Notes: generated by a model not told the origin, from the letters alone. 64,000 bases of DNA from Pocillopora verrucosa (GCF_036669915.1 NC_089319.1:15000770-15064769), one strand, 5' to 3'; shown: positions 1 to 10,596, numbered from the stretch's first letter. Numbers and translations: made by a program.

Positions 1-890
1 TTTTTCAGTCTCTCCATACACCTTTCCACATGTTCTCTCAAACTTGCTATCTTATTGTTTTTATCAGATTCTTCTTTTGTAAACTGTTTCTTTCCATTCA
101 TGGAATGAGGTAAGGTAAGCTTGGCCTCTACAGAGGCGAGTTCATCTTGTATTACAAACCCTGTGTCAGCCATAATAAGGTCTCCTTTGTCTAAATGTGT
201 CAAGTACCTCCACTTCTTTACAATGTCAGGGTCACTAATAGATCCACAATACAGACCACCACAAAATGATACAACTCAACACAATTAGGGGTAATGCAAG
301 ATTTCATTGTTGTTCGAGACTCATAGCTTGAGTAGCATAATGATTTTTTATTCAGACTGGAAGGTGATTCCATCTGCAGTTCAGTGCAGTCAATTATGGA
401 ATAGAATGGTTTGAAAACAGGAGGCATGTAATACAAAACCTGTTCCTTGGATGGCCATTGAATGCATATGGGCTGAAGTTCATTTCTTATAAACTTAATC
501 CAGGTCCTTCAAACAGTTAAAACAGTGAACACTGATACTCAAAACCTTTCAGCTAAATCCATTTCAAATAGCTCAAGTCTTAACCTCAATAATAGCATTG
601 TAAATTCTTACCAGACAGTCAGCTTCTACTTGCTTCCTGGGTTCTTATATTGAGAAGCAAAGTGTGTCTTCCCATTGTCACTGTAACATAGATCTGCAGC
701 CTTTACTTTCAACAAATCAAAACATAATAGCAAAGTCTCATATTTGGGAAAGCCAGTGAAAACAAAATATCCTTATTGCTGTGTTTAAAATCATCAATGT
801 CAAATTTGGTTTTGTGCTTTTTTTATTGATGGCCTTCCTTAGTGATCCAATCTCTTGTTTTAAAGAAGCAATTTCATCCTTCAGATCTTG
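1..890 (-). mobile_element. Decayed DDE_Tnp_4 (HARBI1-like) transposase, C-terminal part, runs off left edge
   Basis: Read on the minus strand this is the remnant of a DDE superfamily transposase of the DDE_Tnp_4 / HARBI1 type. Around 370-430 it has IIDCTELQMESPSSLN, the first catalytic Asp block. Around 150-180 it has LIMADTGF, the second Asp. Around 1-60 it has SLREHVERCMERLK, the Glu-containing block (families usually read RIHVERAIGRIK). Further upstream, about 690-890, are a coiled stretch (DEIASLKQEIGSLRKAI) and pieces like those that precede the nuclease domain in such elements. Reading frames are broken at roughly 220, 440-540 and 780-830, so it is a fossil. Family assignment rests on motif resemblance only. 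The last part lies outside the window. Confidence 0.7.
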
Positions 891-1194
891 ATTCATAGAG
901 ACCTACTTGACAAGCTTGGTCTTCAGAACAAACTTCAGTTTAGGAAGCTTGGTCTTTCTAAATTGTATTATCAGTGTTTACATCAACAGCATTATTTTCA
1001 AATTGCTCATGGTTCTCATATTCGATGCTGTCAACTATATAGTCTTTGTGTCAAGGTTTTGAGTGCTTGTTTCACCTTTTGGAGGCAGCTGCGATTTCTG
1101 TATAATACTACATTTCTTTGAGATGATATTGCAGGGAAATTAATTCATAGATCATAAGATTCTACTTTATTGTTGAAATGTAACCTGTTTTTAT
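891..1194. other. No gene seen
   Basis: AT-rich spacer between the HARBI1-like fossil and the LINE stub. Open frames here show no recognisable protein. Confidence 0.5.
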
Positions 1195-1316
1195 CGGCTA
1201 TATTTTTATCTGTAAATTTTTTTCTTTTGCTTTGTAACTTGATATTTTAATATTCATGTATGGCAGAAGGGCCTCCAAGGGGGAGCTATGCAATAAAGTA
1301 TGTATGTATGTATTGT
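1195..1316 (+). repeat. 5'-truncated LINE 3' end with (ATGT)n tail
   Basis: The segment ends in GGGAGCTATGCAATAAAGT followed by TATG/TATGT tetranucleotides. The same end (GGGAGCATCAATAAAGTAT, then ATGT repeats) terminates the minus-strand LINE whose 3' end lies at about 6955. The two therefore look like 3' tails of one CR1/L2-like family. Only the 3' UTR survives here; its left limit is uncertain. Confidence 0.55.
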
Positions 1317-1386
1317 GAATGAGATTATCTGGTTCAAACACCAAAAGTCCCAACTTGATAATAATTTGTGAGGTCATCTCCACAAT

Positions 1387-2740
1387 TTGACTGTTCCAGA
1401 GCTGAAGGCATGGCTTCATCTCACCTTAGCAGAGGGCTTAGTGAAAAAACCCAACTACAAGTTTTACTGGTCTAGTAATTCAGGAATCAAAATTACATTG
1501 TTTCCCCACACAGAGTTGAGAGATTGCTACCTCCAAATTCTGCACTTTGTTGACACAATGCTCCAGGCCTGAGATAAACTTAGGAAAACCAGGCCATTTT
1601 TGAATGCCTTGCTGCCCAGATTTGCAATAATTTATGCACCATTGCAATAATTGTCTCTTGATGAGACTCTGATCGTATACAAGGGATGATTACAATTTAG
1701 GCAGTTTTTGCCTTTGAAAAGAAGTTGATTTGGGCTGAAAGGTTTTGTCATAGCAAATTCTGCAACTGGTTATGTCCTCTACACTACGATTTGCACTGGC
1801 AAGGAGGGTTCTGTGAGCGGCAGAGACTTGGTCATGCCTGTTGTTCTCTAGCTGATGAAACCCCATTTTCATAAGAGAGACAGATTGTTTGTTGACAACT
1901 GGTATACCAGAGTACCACTTTTTAAGGAGTTGGAAAGAAAAGGAATACTAGCTTGGGGTACTATGTGGAGAACCAGGAAATTCCTTCCAAAAGACATTGG
2001 TGATCCCAGCAACAAAATCAACAATCAGACCTCAGAGAGGAGAATCTCTCTTTCATCAAAGGCACAAGTTAGTTTATGTCACATGAAAAGACAAGAAGTT
2101 TGTCCACCTGCCGTCAACCATTCCTGAGGGCTTGTAAATTGGCAAGGTGGAAAGGAAAGTCAGATCTGCAGGATGGTGGCAACCAAAGACCTTTGCAAAG
2201 CCAAAAAGTAACTAAAATGTACAATTCTTATGAAAAGCTTACAAAAGAAAATATTTGGTACTACAATTTTTTTTTTCTTAATCATATACTTGAAGTAACA
2301 ACTCTAAATACATACATGAGGTACAAGGGAGTTGGTAAAGAAGGCATAAGCCTTGCTTCTTTCAAAGAGAAACTAGTGGATCAGCTTATAGCAGGAAATT
2401 GTTTTGGAAGAGATACCAGTAACTTGTCAGTACATGCTACTCAGCGACCAGATATCAACTTCAATTGTGTAAAGCTAACCATCTGGTAAAAACTGACTCT
2501 CACAGAAGATGTAAGGTACACATACAACAAGTGGAAACAATCTATGAGTCTGCAATTTGCCAAGCGTGAATGTGTCTGGCACCTTCCTCTAGCCATACCA
2601 CACATTGTAACAATATCTCTTTGATGATCCTGACAGCAATTATTCTGCTAGGAGACTCAAAGAGACCAAGGGCTGGAACAGGCAGACCTCCACAGAGGTG
2701 ATCAAGATGAATATTTATGGCTCCTTGCATGCACAGTAAA
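1387..2740 (+). pseudogene. piggyBac transposase fossil
   Basis: Consecutive frames resemble PGBD/DDE_Tnp_1_7 transposases. At 1387-1570 are TVPELKAWLHLTLAEGLVK and a WSS block. At about 1660-1850 are DETLIVYKG, LPLKRSRFGLKGFV and TGYVLY, containing the first catalytic Asp. At 1855-2000 is LFVDNWYTRVPLF, with the second Asp, then a GT-R-RKFLP block. At 2210-2400 is the C-terminal helix region (WYYNFFFLNHILE). At 2500-2620 is a damaged Cys-rich tail. The segment around 2220-2260 joins YNSYEKLTKE directly to the downstream block. The usual GVDK-DQ stretch with the third Asp is missing, so there is an internal deletion besides several frameshifts and stops. Not functional. No terminal inverted repeats were identified. 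Confidence 0.8.
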
Positions 2741-2784
2741 GCCATGTTTCTTATGTTATTATAATAGAAGATTTAACTGAACCT

Positions 2785-2967
2785 TGTAATGAGAATGTAA
2801 TCGTTAATTAATTTCTGGTCTATGTTATGTCATGAATGTCATGGTAACTGGGAGACCACGCTTTCCGTTTTTACGCTTTTCAACCTGTGTGTGTGTGTGT
2901 GTGTTGAATAAGCAACACAGTCATAAACTGTTTCTGCTTTCTTGTTCTACATCCAAACAACTTTACA
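2785..2967 (+). repeat. 5' LTR
   Basis: TGTAAT...TTTACA repeat with a (TG)n run near 2888-2905 and a GAATAAGCAACAC block near its 3' half. Pairs with 4075-4256. Confidence 0.8.
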
Positions 2968-3055
2968 TGATGTCAGGACTGGCGAAATCCTCAACTCTAC
3001 TAGTATTTCTTCCCAAGAAATCATAATGAGTTGCCTTTTGCCATAACCACGAACC

Positions 3056-3870
3056 TTGTGGTTATGGCCAGGAATAAACAAAGACACTGAGAACTGCTTA
3101 ACCAAATGTGTTGTCTGTAACAGCCAGCCAGTGGAACAAACTAAAGAGCCAATGATCTGTCATGAGATACCAACCAGACCATGGGAGAAGATTGCAGTAG
3201 ACCTGTTTGAGCTGAATGGTAGAGACTACATGATCACTGCTGATTACTTCTCTAGCTTCTTTGAAGTCGATAGTCTAACTACCAAGACAGCTGATGAAGT
3301 CATCAGGAAACTCAAAGCTCATTTAGCCAGACAAGGCATACCAGACCAACTTGTATCTGACAACAGACAGCCATTTGTGCCAGACAAGTTCGGTGAGTTT
3401 GCTAGCACTTACAGCTTTGAACACATGACAAGCTCCCCTACATGTGCCCAGTCAAATAGGAAAGTAGAAAACACAGTCATGACTGCTAAGTCTCTCCTCA
3501 AGAAGGTCCTATAGGACTTGACCCTTTCTTCTAGCCAAGTCTAGACGAGACCCATATCTAGCCCTGCTAGATTGGAGAAACCCTTCAACAGAAACCCTCA
3601 ACTCTTCACCAGCACAGCATCTGTTTGGGAGGAGAACCAAGACTCTCCTACCCACCTCTAACCAACTACCGAAGCCAAAACTTCAGAAAAATGTTGAGGA
3701 GGAACTGGATGAGTTGCACCCAGGAGACAGAGTCTGTATCCAGCTGCAACGCTCTTAGCTAGGAAAGAAGAAGGAGTAGACTCCTGCAAAAGTTGAAGGA
3801 AAAGTTGACATCTGATTTTACCAGGTCCGACCAGAGGATGGATGAGTGTACACAAGAAACAGACTAGTAG
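3056..3870 (+). pseudogene. Ty3/gypsy integrase remnant
   Basis: The open frame 3056-3514 begins in the zinc-binding HHCC region (WLWPGINKDTENCLTKC, CVVC). It continues into the rve core with the Asp of KIAVDLF, the second Asp in LVSDN and the Glu of KVENTV, so all three DDE residues are recognisable. Usually conserved SDNGPQF here reads SDNRQPF. After the stop at 3512 the similarity continues in another frame (about 3538-3720: LLDWRNPSTETLNSSPAQH, FGRRTKTLLP). It then decays into a C-terminal RNRLVVQP-like piece near 3855. Frame changes and the absence of all other pol domains make this non-autonomous and inactive. It is the only coding content between the LTRs. Confidence 0.8.
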
Positions 3871-4074
3871 TCCAACCCCCACTGTGTTTTGCAGACTGCT
3901 AGTCATAAACAGTGTACTGTTGAAAGTCAATGGACAGAACCAGTCATAAAGAGTGTATGGTCAAGAGTAAATGAACAAGGCTAGTCGCTTCTTTAGTTTA
4001 TTTTATTTATTTTATCTTTATTTTGCATAAGACTGTGACATTGAGATATTTTTTTTTTTTGTAAGAAGGGGAGA

Positions 4075-4256
4075 TGTAATAATATGGATGTAATCATTAA
4101 TTCATTTCCGATCTATGTTACGTCACTAATGCCTTGATAACTGGGAGACCATGCTTTCTGTTTTTACGTTTTTCAACCTGTGTGTGTGTGCATTGAATAA
4201 ACAACACAATTGTAAACTGTTTCTGCCTTCTTGTTCTACATCTGAACAACTTTACA
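4075..4256 (+). repeat. 3' LTR
   Basis: Second copy of the LTR, immediately after the polypurine tract. Ends ACAACTTTACA, like the 5' copy. Confidence 0.8.
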
Positions 4257-5834
4257 AACCATGAACTTGTGTTTAAACTTTTTATGAAATTTAAGTTTAC
4301 TATCCACTTCTACTCAAAAGATTTGCGTAATTTGTTACTGTTGGGAGCTTTAGACATGCCTTTACAGATATAGCACTTGATATTATAAAAAAATCTATGT
4401 TCCAAAAGAATTGTTATCATCCACAACTCAAAAAGTTTTGAACTGTTTTATTTGCATTTCTGAATTTCTCCCCTCCAATCCCCACAGGTTAATAAACACA
4501 TCCAAAAGGAAAATAATTTTTTTACATTGCTGGAACTCTGTAAAAAACAAACTCCCTTGTTATCACTTCTACTGTCAAAGCAAAGCAAAAGTTGTAAGGC
4601 TTGATACCTCCCCCTACAAACAATCAGGCCAAGATGAATCACTACAAAATCAGTAGGAGGGGTTTGAATATTATTCATATCTTTAAATCTAAAACAAGCA
4701 CTCACCTTAGTGAATTTTTTTCCACCCCAGCTTCAATTACGCCATATAAATTTCTGTCTTTATTCAACTTGAAAATTATTGAAAGGAATTGTACCTGACA
4801 CCCGATCAATTCACCGGTCTTTTTTCACGATTTTGAGTTTACAAGAACATACTGCCTCAAATTTTAGTAATTAGTAACCACATATCCTTTCAGAGGACTT
4901 TTTGTGTGAAACTCAGGTAGCAGTCTTGCAAGCAGCAAATGGAAGATTTTGTGAAGAAACAATCAGTTAACAGTTGTCACAAAGGAGACTAATATTTAAG
5001 ATCGTTTACCAAAATTCAACACACAAAACTCTGTTTGAAGCCATTTTATTATGATGGAAATAATGGACCAACGAGAGCGAAATTGTTTTTCATACAATTC
5101 TCCGGCGGGTGCTTTACCGAGGTAGCCAACTACTTCAAACGTTATTGAAAGCACTGTTCTCCCAACTAGAAGCTGTCATTTTATCTTTGGAAAGATAGTG
5201 TTTCTATAAAAAAGAACTAGACCACAATATTATTACAAAGAATGAGGAATTACCTCAAACTAACATATCCCTGGCGTTGTCATCCATATGGACTTGAATG
5301 AATGCTTGACGGGTTTCGGTTTCACAAAGCTGTGAAGGGTAAGCTGAAGGAATCACATACAACATTGACCAAAGAGGACATCACTAGTACTTAGGACCAC
5401 CTTCCGCCTGAAGCATTAAATTCTGATAACGGCAAGTTCTCAAGTCTCTACACTTGTGAAGTTTGGGACAACATTAGCCAATCTGTTGGGTCAAATTAAA
5501 CATACAATCAGATGGTCAGTTTTCGCCCTTTGAAAGCTATATCATAGCCATTGATAACTGTATCTTAGCTATCTCCTAGGTTTCCTTTGAAAAAATCAAA
5601 ACCATTCCAATAATTTTACTTCATTTGGGATGTAGTTAGAACTGAGAGTAAGCCCGGTGAGTTTCAAACTGGGCTCGAAATTGCGCCCGTATCGAGCTCA
5701 TTCGCAACTAAACATTTCGCTTTTACGTCTGAAATTCGACTGTTTGTCGCAATTTGCGACTGTCTTACGGCATAGCCAATAACATAATTAAATTTAACAG
5801 TCTTGTGTCTTACTTGTGACTAGTAGTGGTAGTG
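4257..5834. other. No gene seen
   Basis: Spacer between the LTR element and the foldback repeats. Short open frames around 4411-4800 on both strands have low-complexity composition and no recognisable domain. A small hairpin (AGCCCGGT / ACTGGGCT) sits near 5650-5673. Confidence 0.5.
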
Positions 5835-5985
5835 TTACCCAAAAAATTCGGTTGTGTCCTCGTGTACCGGTACACAAAGGAACGAAACATTAACGAATGC
5901 GTAACAACTCCATGTATGGATATGAAAACAATAAGAATTCCCCTGTGTACCGGTACACCAGGACAGCCCCAAAAATGCTTCCAAA
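5835..5985. repeat. Inverted repeat built on GTGTACCGGTACAC palindromes
   Basis: The 14-bp perfect palindrome GTGTACCGGTACAC occurs at 5862-5875 and 5945-5958. The surrounding bases are also complementary: one arm reads TGTGTCCTCGTGTACC and the other, reversed, CTGTCCTGGTGTACC. This gives arms of about 35 bp around a spacer of about 45 bp. It is probably a foldback/MITE fragment. No coding content is inferred. Confidence 0.7.
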
Positions 5986-6033
5986 TTCTTATGGATGTCG
6001 ATTTCACGCGCCTTTAATGCAGATTACCCCGTT

Positions 6034-6167
6034 CTCGAGCCCAGTGTTATTTTGCTTCCTTGTCAGCGGTATAGTTGCCAAATAATGACTTATTTGACCT
6101 ACACATGACGTACTTACCCATGGCGACCATACCGCTGACAAGGAGTCAAAATGACCCTGGATTCGAG
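6034..6167. repeat. Foldback repeat, 47-bp arms
   Basis: CTTGTCAGCGGTAT (6059-6072) is the reverse complement of ATACCGCTGACAAG (6129-6142). Pairing extends outward to CTCGAG/CTCGAA with about eight mismatches over 47 bp, around a 40-bp loop. It is a separate structure from the palindromes just upstream, but together they suggest one degenerate foldback element. Confidence 0.7.
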
Positions 6168-6487
6168 ATTTATTTATCCAAGAAGTGTATCACGGGCGTA
6201 CTATTGCAGAATATGTGTCGTGTAACGCACATAAAATGTCTCGAGACACGCAATCTTCACTGAAACTGATCACAAATTAACCGCCCTCCATCTCTTAGAA
6301 TGAAAACAGTAACGAACCAAGAATGTCCTTTCTCGGCTTCAACGCGTTACTGTTTGTATGTTTTTGCACTAACTCGCGCATATGGCTCTAGATGTTCTGT
6401 TTAGCAGTATCCGGTCAACACTTCAACAAACTCGCCACCTCTGAAAGTCAAATCGCTGCTGGTGGCGATCTGACTCAGACGTTATGT
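6168..6487. other. No gene seen
   Basis: Spacer between the foldback repeat and the hAT 3' end. No convincing coding frame or structure. Confidence 0.5.
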
Positions 6488-6522
6488 CAGAGGCGGATCC
6501 AGGAATTTTTGATTCGGGGGGG
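6488..6522 (-). repeat. hAT terminal-inverted-repeat-like end (3' side of transposase)
   Basis: CAGAGGCGGATCCAGGAATT followed by a G-run is typical of hAT/ZMYM1-like element ends. It lies just beyond the C-terminal end of the minus-strand hAT transposase, where the 3' TIR is expected. A partner-like sequence in opposite orientation occurs at 13739-13785. Confidence 0.55.
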
Positions 6523-6664
6523 TCCAAACTTTGGTTCAGAAAGGACTGTTGGACTCTTTTGAGGCAAATCACTTCTCCCCCACACACCCCATACCCCCAC
6601 AGCCCCTCCCACCAGCCGCGGTTGCACGTTATAATTCCTTGCCGGCTTGCCGTTTACTTGGATT

Positions 6665-6955
6665 CTACTTGTAAAGGATGTACCCTTGGAACATCCTCCT
6701 CTTGTGTTTGGTTACAAAGATTGTACAGATTTCGTCGACATCAATGTCAAGGTCATGATGTAAGTGCATGAGTGCAAGTCCTGACAACCGCTCATCAGAC
6801 ATCCTGTTTCTGAGATATGACTTGATTCGTCGCAAGCCAGAGAATGAACGCTCAGCTTCGGCAGAACTTACAGGAAGGGTACAACCAATAATAAGCAAAA
6901 CTCGTACGTCGGGGTACATATCCTCATCAGCATATTTTATACACTCGATAAGATT
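6665..6955 (-). pseudogene. hAT transposase C-terminal dimerisation domain fragment
   Basis: The frame contains DMYPDVRVLLIIGCTLPVSS, then AEAERSFSGLRRIKSYLRNR and ERLSGLALMHLH. This is the classic hAT dimerisation block (Dimer_Tnp_hAT). It is cut off upstream by the (ATGT)n tail of the inserted LINE. Confidence 0.85.
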
Positions 6956-8650
6956 TACATACATACATACATACATATACTTTATTGATGCTCCCTAAGT
7001 GGGCTTTTCAGCTCAATAGAAAAAAAAAAATACAAATATATAAATTAATTGAGAATGTAAATACAATAATATTATAATTACAAAATATATATCAATAATA
7101 TAATATATCAACTTAATAAAACGTTTGCAAGATGACGTCTAAAATTCCTGGGGCATTTTAAAGACTTAATGTTATCGTTCAAGGAGTTCCAGAGTTTGGC
7201 TCCTCTGAAAGCAAAGGACCGCTGCCCTGTTGACAGGCGACATAAAGGTATATCCAAAGCACCAGATGATCGAGTTTGTCTATTATGGACTTGAGAACGT
7301 GATTTAAACATATCAGCAAGATAGTCTGGAACAAGCTTGTTAATACATTTGTGCATCATAGTAGCGTCATTTAGAATGAGTTTCTCTCTAATAGGAAGCC
7401 ATTTCAACGATCGCAACCCATCCGAAATATGGTCATACTTTCTTAGTCCCAGAATAATTCGCCCGGCAAAGTTTTGGACTTTTTGTAACTTGTCAATATT
7501 GCTGCTGCTGGTATTACTCCAGACAGTTGAACAATATTGGAGTTTACTAAAGACAAAAGAATTTATTACTAACAGAAGTGTTTTCCTATCCAGGAGGTGT
7601 TTGATTCTGTTAATTTGGTACAATTTAAAAAGGCATTTAGAGGCAATCTCAGTGATATGTTGGTTATAACTGAGGTGTGTGTCGAGAAGAACACCCAAGT
7701 CCTTAACGACAGGCACAGGTGTTATTTCCTTGTCAAAAAGTGTTATACTGAATGATGACAGTTTCTTTAAAAGTTGTGGTAATCCAACAGCTAGAACCTT
7801 AGTTTTGTACGGATTAATCAAAAGAGAGTTTTTACAGCACCATTGAGATATTCTCGTGAGATCTTCGTTTAAGGCGAGGATGGACGTGGGTAATTCGGCA
7901 GGTGAAAAGGACAAGTACAATTTACAGTCATCAACATAGGAGGCAGATAGACAACGTTTAGGAACAGAAAGGAGGTCGTTAACATAGATTGTAAACAAAA
8001 CCGGACCTAAAATAGAGCCTTGCGGAACTCCGAACTCAAGTGGGAGTACTTTAGAAACTGCGTCACCTATTCGAACGCACTGTTGTCGGTTAGAAAGGTA
8101 ACTCTGAAACCAATTCAACGCACCCTGGGAAAAATCGAGATTTTGTAGCTTGGATAACAAGATGTCGTGTCGAATACTATCAAATGCTTTAGACATGTCT
8201 AATAAGACCATGATGGAAACTTTCTTGTTATCCATAGCCTGGAGCAACTGATCTGTAACGTACAACAGAGCTGTTTCTGTCGAGTGAAGCTTTCTATTTC
8301 CGCTCTGATGTGCTGCCAGTTTATTATTTCTAATTAGATGCTCCATAAGTTGTCCATGTACCAACCTTTCAGTGACTTTTGAGACTATTGGTAATAATGA
8401 GATGGGGCGATAGTTGTTAGGGACATCTGGATTACCGCATTTGAGAATAGGTGTAACCTCTGCTGTTTTCCATGCACGTGCAAATGTGTTGGTAACAAAG
8501 GAGTTATTCACAATGTGGGTAATTGTTGTTAGCGTACTGGGTAAACTGTCTTTAAGAATTCTGGAGGATATCTTGTCCATTCCAGGAGCTTTGTTAGATG
8601 GTAGGCTTCTAATCACCCTTTCTACCTGATTTTCCGTGACTTGATGGAGA
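6955..8650 (-). mobile_element. 5'-truncated CR1/L2-like LINE inserted in the hAT element
   Basis: A minus-strand non-LTR retrotransposon. Its 3' end is the tetranucleotide run at 6955-6980 preceded by AATAAAGTAT (reverse strand), the same 3' end as the stub at 1195-1316. The copy starts at about 8650, at the beginning of the reverse-transcriptase domain, so the endonuclease and ORF1 are missing. The hAT frame resumes at about 8656. A possible short target-site match, CGATAA, lies next to both junctions (about 6943 and 8662), but it is too short to be firm. Confidence 0.8.
7108..8616 (-). CDS. LINE reverse transcriptase (502 codons open, 5'-truncated)
   Basis: The open frame covers a complete RVT_1 domain. 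It begins at SLPSNKAPGMDKISSRILKD, followed by ILKCGNPDVPNNYRPISLLP, the catalytic LLDMSKAFDSIRHD block, the PQGSILGPVLFTIYVNDLL block and SYVDDCKLY (the YxDD box, with Val). Then come LGVLLDTHLSYNQHI and the C-terminal thumb/connection region ending FRRHLANVLL. The frame stays open upstream to about 8640, but nothing resembling the apurinic endonuclease follows. A long intact frame suggests a relatively recent copy. The family is CR1/L2 (jockey superfamily) by motif order; the exact clade is unresolved. It is probably not mobile on its own without the 5' half. Confidence 0.88.
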   Translation of the reverse strand: MIRSLPSNKAPGMDKISSRILKDSLPSTLTTITHIVNNSFVTNTFARAWKTAEVTPILKCGNPDVPNNYRPISLLPIVSKVTERLVHGQLMEHLIRNNKLAAHQSGNRKLHSTETALLYVTDQLLQAMDNKKVSIMVLLDMSKAFDSIRHDILLSKLQNLDFSQGALNWFQSYLSNRQQCVRIGDAVSKVLPLEFGVPQGSILGPVLFTIYVNDLLSVPKRCLSASYVDDCKLYLSFSPAELPTSILALNEDLTRISQWCCKNSLLINPYKTKVLAVGLPQLLKKLSSFSITLFDKEITPVPVVKDLGVLLDTHLSYNQHITEIASKCLFKLYQINRIKHLLDRKTLLLVINSFVFSKLQYCSTVWSNTSSSNIDKLQKVQNFAGRIILGLRKYDHISDGLRSLKWLPIREKLILNDATMMHKCINKLVPDYLADMFKSRSQVHNRQTRSSGALDIPLCRLSTGQRSFAFRGAKLWNSLNDNIKSLKCPRNFRRHLANVLLS

Positions 8651-8655
8651 ACGAA

Positions 8656-10427
8656 AAATTACGATAATGCGATTCCGGGTTTACGCTAGGTGCATTGTTC
8701 CTATGTTCCTGCCTCCCAGTGATTCTTGGCACTGAGACTGAAGCCCCAATCTTGTCAGCCAGTCTAGATGCGTCTTCAAAACCATTCATGACATTCCTCT
8801 TCTATGTTTGACCTCACCCTGGCAACTGCTTTAATAGTGTCGTCAATCATAGAATACGCTTGGAAGACATCTTGTTCTTTCTTCTGAAGCTTAGCTGCAA
8901 TAGGTTTGAGTGTTCCAAGGCTATTCTTTGTGACAAAAAAGGTGAAAATGAATCCGAATGTCTTTGATTTGCCAGAAGACCTTGTGCCTTGGTTTTAGTC
9001 TCCCTGTCCCACGTGAACGATAACGAGGAATAAACATGAGGATGCGACTCATGATCAGCTATCGCTTTCAAGCTTATGCAAACGTACTCGTAAAGTTCGT
9101 AGAAAGTCTCGTAACATTCATGCTTTTCCACCCATAGGGTTTTGCATAAGCCTTTTAACTTCTCCTTTCTGGAAGTAAAACCACACTTCTCCAAAACTTG
9201 TTCTAGAAATCGCTGTCTTTTAGGTGAAAAATGAAAGAAAAGGAAAGTTTCATTTAAGGTTCCAATCATGTTTCTGACTGAAGTTAACCTGCATGCGGCT
9301 GCAACACTGCGATTCAAAACGTGACTGTTGCAATGAGTGTACAGTGCCATCGGTGCTATTCTCCTTATTCTTCCTTGCACACCACATGCTTCTGAGGACA
9401 TGGCAAACGCCACATCGATGTTGTTCTTGGCCAAACTTGACAAAATAGCGTTTGCTATGCTCTCACCAATTTTTTCTCAAGGTTGACACGGTCGAAAAAT
9501 ACTTCTCTGATTTTAGGTGAAACGTCGTTGTTTAGATTTAAAAACTTAAGGCAAACACTTAATATTTCTTGGTTTGCGTATTTATCTGTTACCTCATCGC
9601 CAATGATTGAGAAAAAAGCGTCTTCCTTCTGAATCGGCTGTGTAACTTTCGCCCGAATATAATCTCCAGTGATGCGAATGACTTCCTTCTGTACAGTTTT
9701 TGAGGTGCTTGTAACATTTCTCCTACCAGTAAGTAAGTGTTCTTGAAGATTTTTATCAGAGTTTCCCAATAGCATAAGAATGGCATGAAAGTTGCCTTTG
9801 TTGGATGCCGTGCTTGTGCTGTCATCTCGATGGCCTCTAAGAGGGATGTTCTGTTTGCCACACAATATTATGGTAGTTATGATTACTCTAAGTGCGTTCA
9901 TGTTTTTTTTCAAACATCTCTTGGTTTTTCGTGGAAATCCTGTATGGCAAGGTTTCCTTTGGTTTTTGAAAACTTCGGATTATGGCAATGCCGGCTTCAA
10001 GTGCCAACTGGTGACATTGCATTTTCTGATGACGCTCAAGTGCCCCATTTTTTCCAGTGGCTTTTTTTAGCTTTTGGAATGGAGCAGTTACTAGAGGCCT
10101 TTTCTGTGCTCGAGGATCTGATGGATTATTATGCATCACACAATATTTGCGAAAACCTCCCACTTGTGAAGGACTATATACAATCCACGTATACTTTTCC
10201 AACCATGAGGGCTGAAACACAAGCTTCGCGGTACGTTTGTCTTTTCCCTTAACCACAGTCTTGGAGAAAAAGCCTGTATATGAAGGAGGCGGAGTGAAAT
10301 GGTTCTTAAGGTATTTAATTTTTTCGTGGGACTGAGGAGTTCTTGGATCAACTTTGTCACTTACGATATCCCCGACATCAAAGTAGAATACAACATGCTG
10401 ATCAGTGGAAGAAAAACTGGGAAACAC
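8656..10427 (-). pseudogene. hAT transposase (ZMYM1/TTF-type) N-terminal and core, frameshifted
   Basis: In minus-strand order, 10427-9906 gives a TTF-type zinc-finger region (WLEKYTWIVYSPSQVGGFRK, YCVMHNN) after a plausible splice acceptor at 10428-10429. Next, 9913-9460 gives GHRDD, DAFFSIIGDEVTDKYANQEI (first catalytic Asp) and REVFFDRVNLE. Then 9443-8990 gives MSSEACGVQGRIRRIAPMAL, YTHCNSHVLNRSVAAACRL and KGLCKTLWVEKHECYETF. About 8820-8660 gives DKIG-SVSVPRITGRQ-like sequence in shifting frames. Frame changes occur near 9900, 9450, 8950 and 8780. NNIDVAFAMSSEACG lacks the usual RGQGYDGASN stretch, so the second catalytic Asp is deleted. Clearly inactive. Confidence 0.85.
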
Positions 10428-10596
10428 CTATAAACCAAGGAAGTCGTATATTGATAAATCGTCAAATTCGTCATTTTTAACAGACTGTGATATGAAAACT
10501 GAACACTGACAAGCTAAATGTTTACTTCATCTGATAAATGTTTCTTAACTGAGTCAACGTACAGCATCCTTTAATCAAGCATTGTTGACAGTGATA

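Larger units (their letters stand above)
2785..4256 (+). mobile_element. Internally deleted Ty3/gypsy LTR retrotransposon
   Basis: Two direct repeats of about 183 bp (2785-2967 and 4075-4256) start TGTAAT and end TTTACA, and flank 1.1 kb of internal DNA. A polypurine tract (AAGAAGGGGAGA, 4063-4074) abuts the second repeat, as expected for a 3' LTR. The interior contains only an integrase-like frame; gag, protease, reverse transcriptase and RNase H are absent. The flanks are AACCT (2780-2784) and AACCA (4257-4261), a possible 5-bp target duplication with one change. The LTRs differ at roughly a tenth of positions, so the insertion is old. No convincing primer-binding site was seen after the 5' LTR. 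Confidence 0.82.
6488..10430 (-). mobile_element. hAT (ZMYM1-like) transposon remnant, split by a LINE
   Basis: Minus-strand hAT transposase pieces lie at 8656-10427 (N-terminal and core) and 6665-6955 (C-terminal dimerisation domain). They are separated by a same-orientation 5'-truncated LINE (6955-8650). A TIR-like end occurs at 6488. About 100-150 residues between the SVPRITGRQ block and the dimerisation domain are missing, so the LINE insertion came with, or followed, a deletion. The 5' end is unclear; see 13739-13785. Confidence 0.75.

Noticed and set aside
4411..4798. Overlapping short frames on both strands
   Set aside because: Low complexity, no domain, no splice signals that connect.
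7108..8616. Retroviral reverse transcriptase, because of the YVDD box
   Set aside because: Motif order, missing LTRs, and the 3' tetranucleotide tail with AATAAAG fit a LINE.
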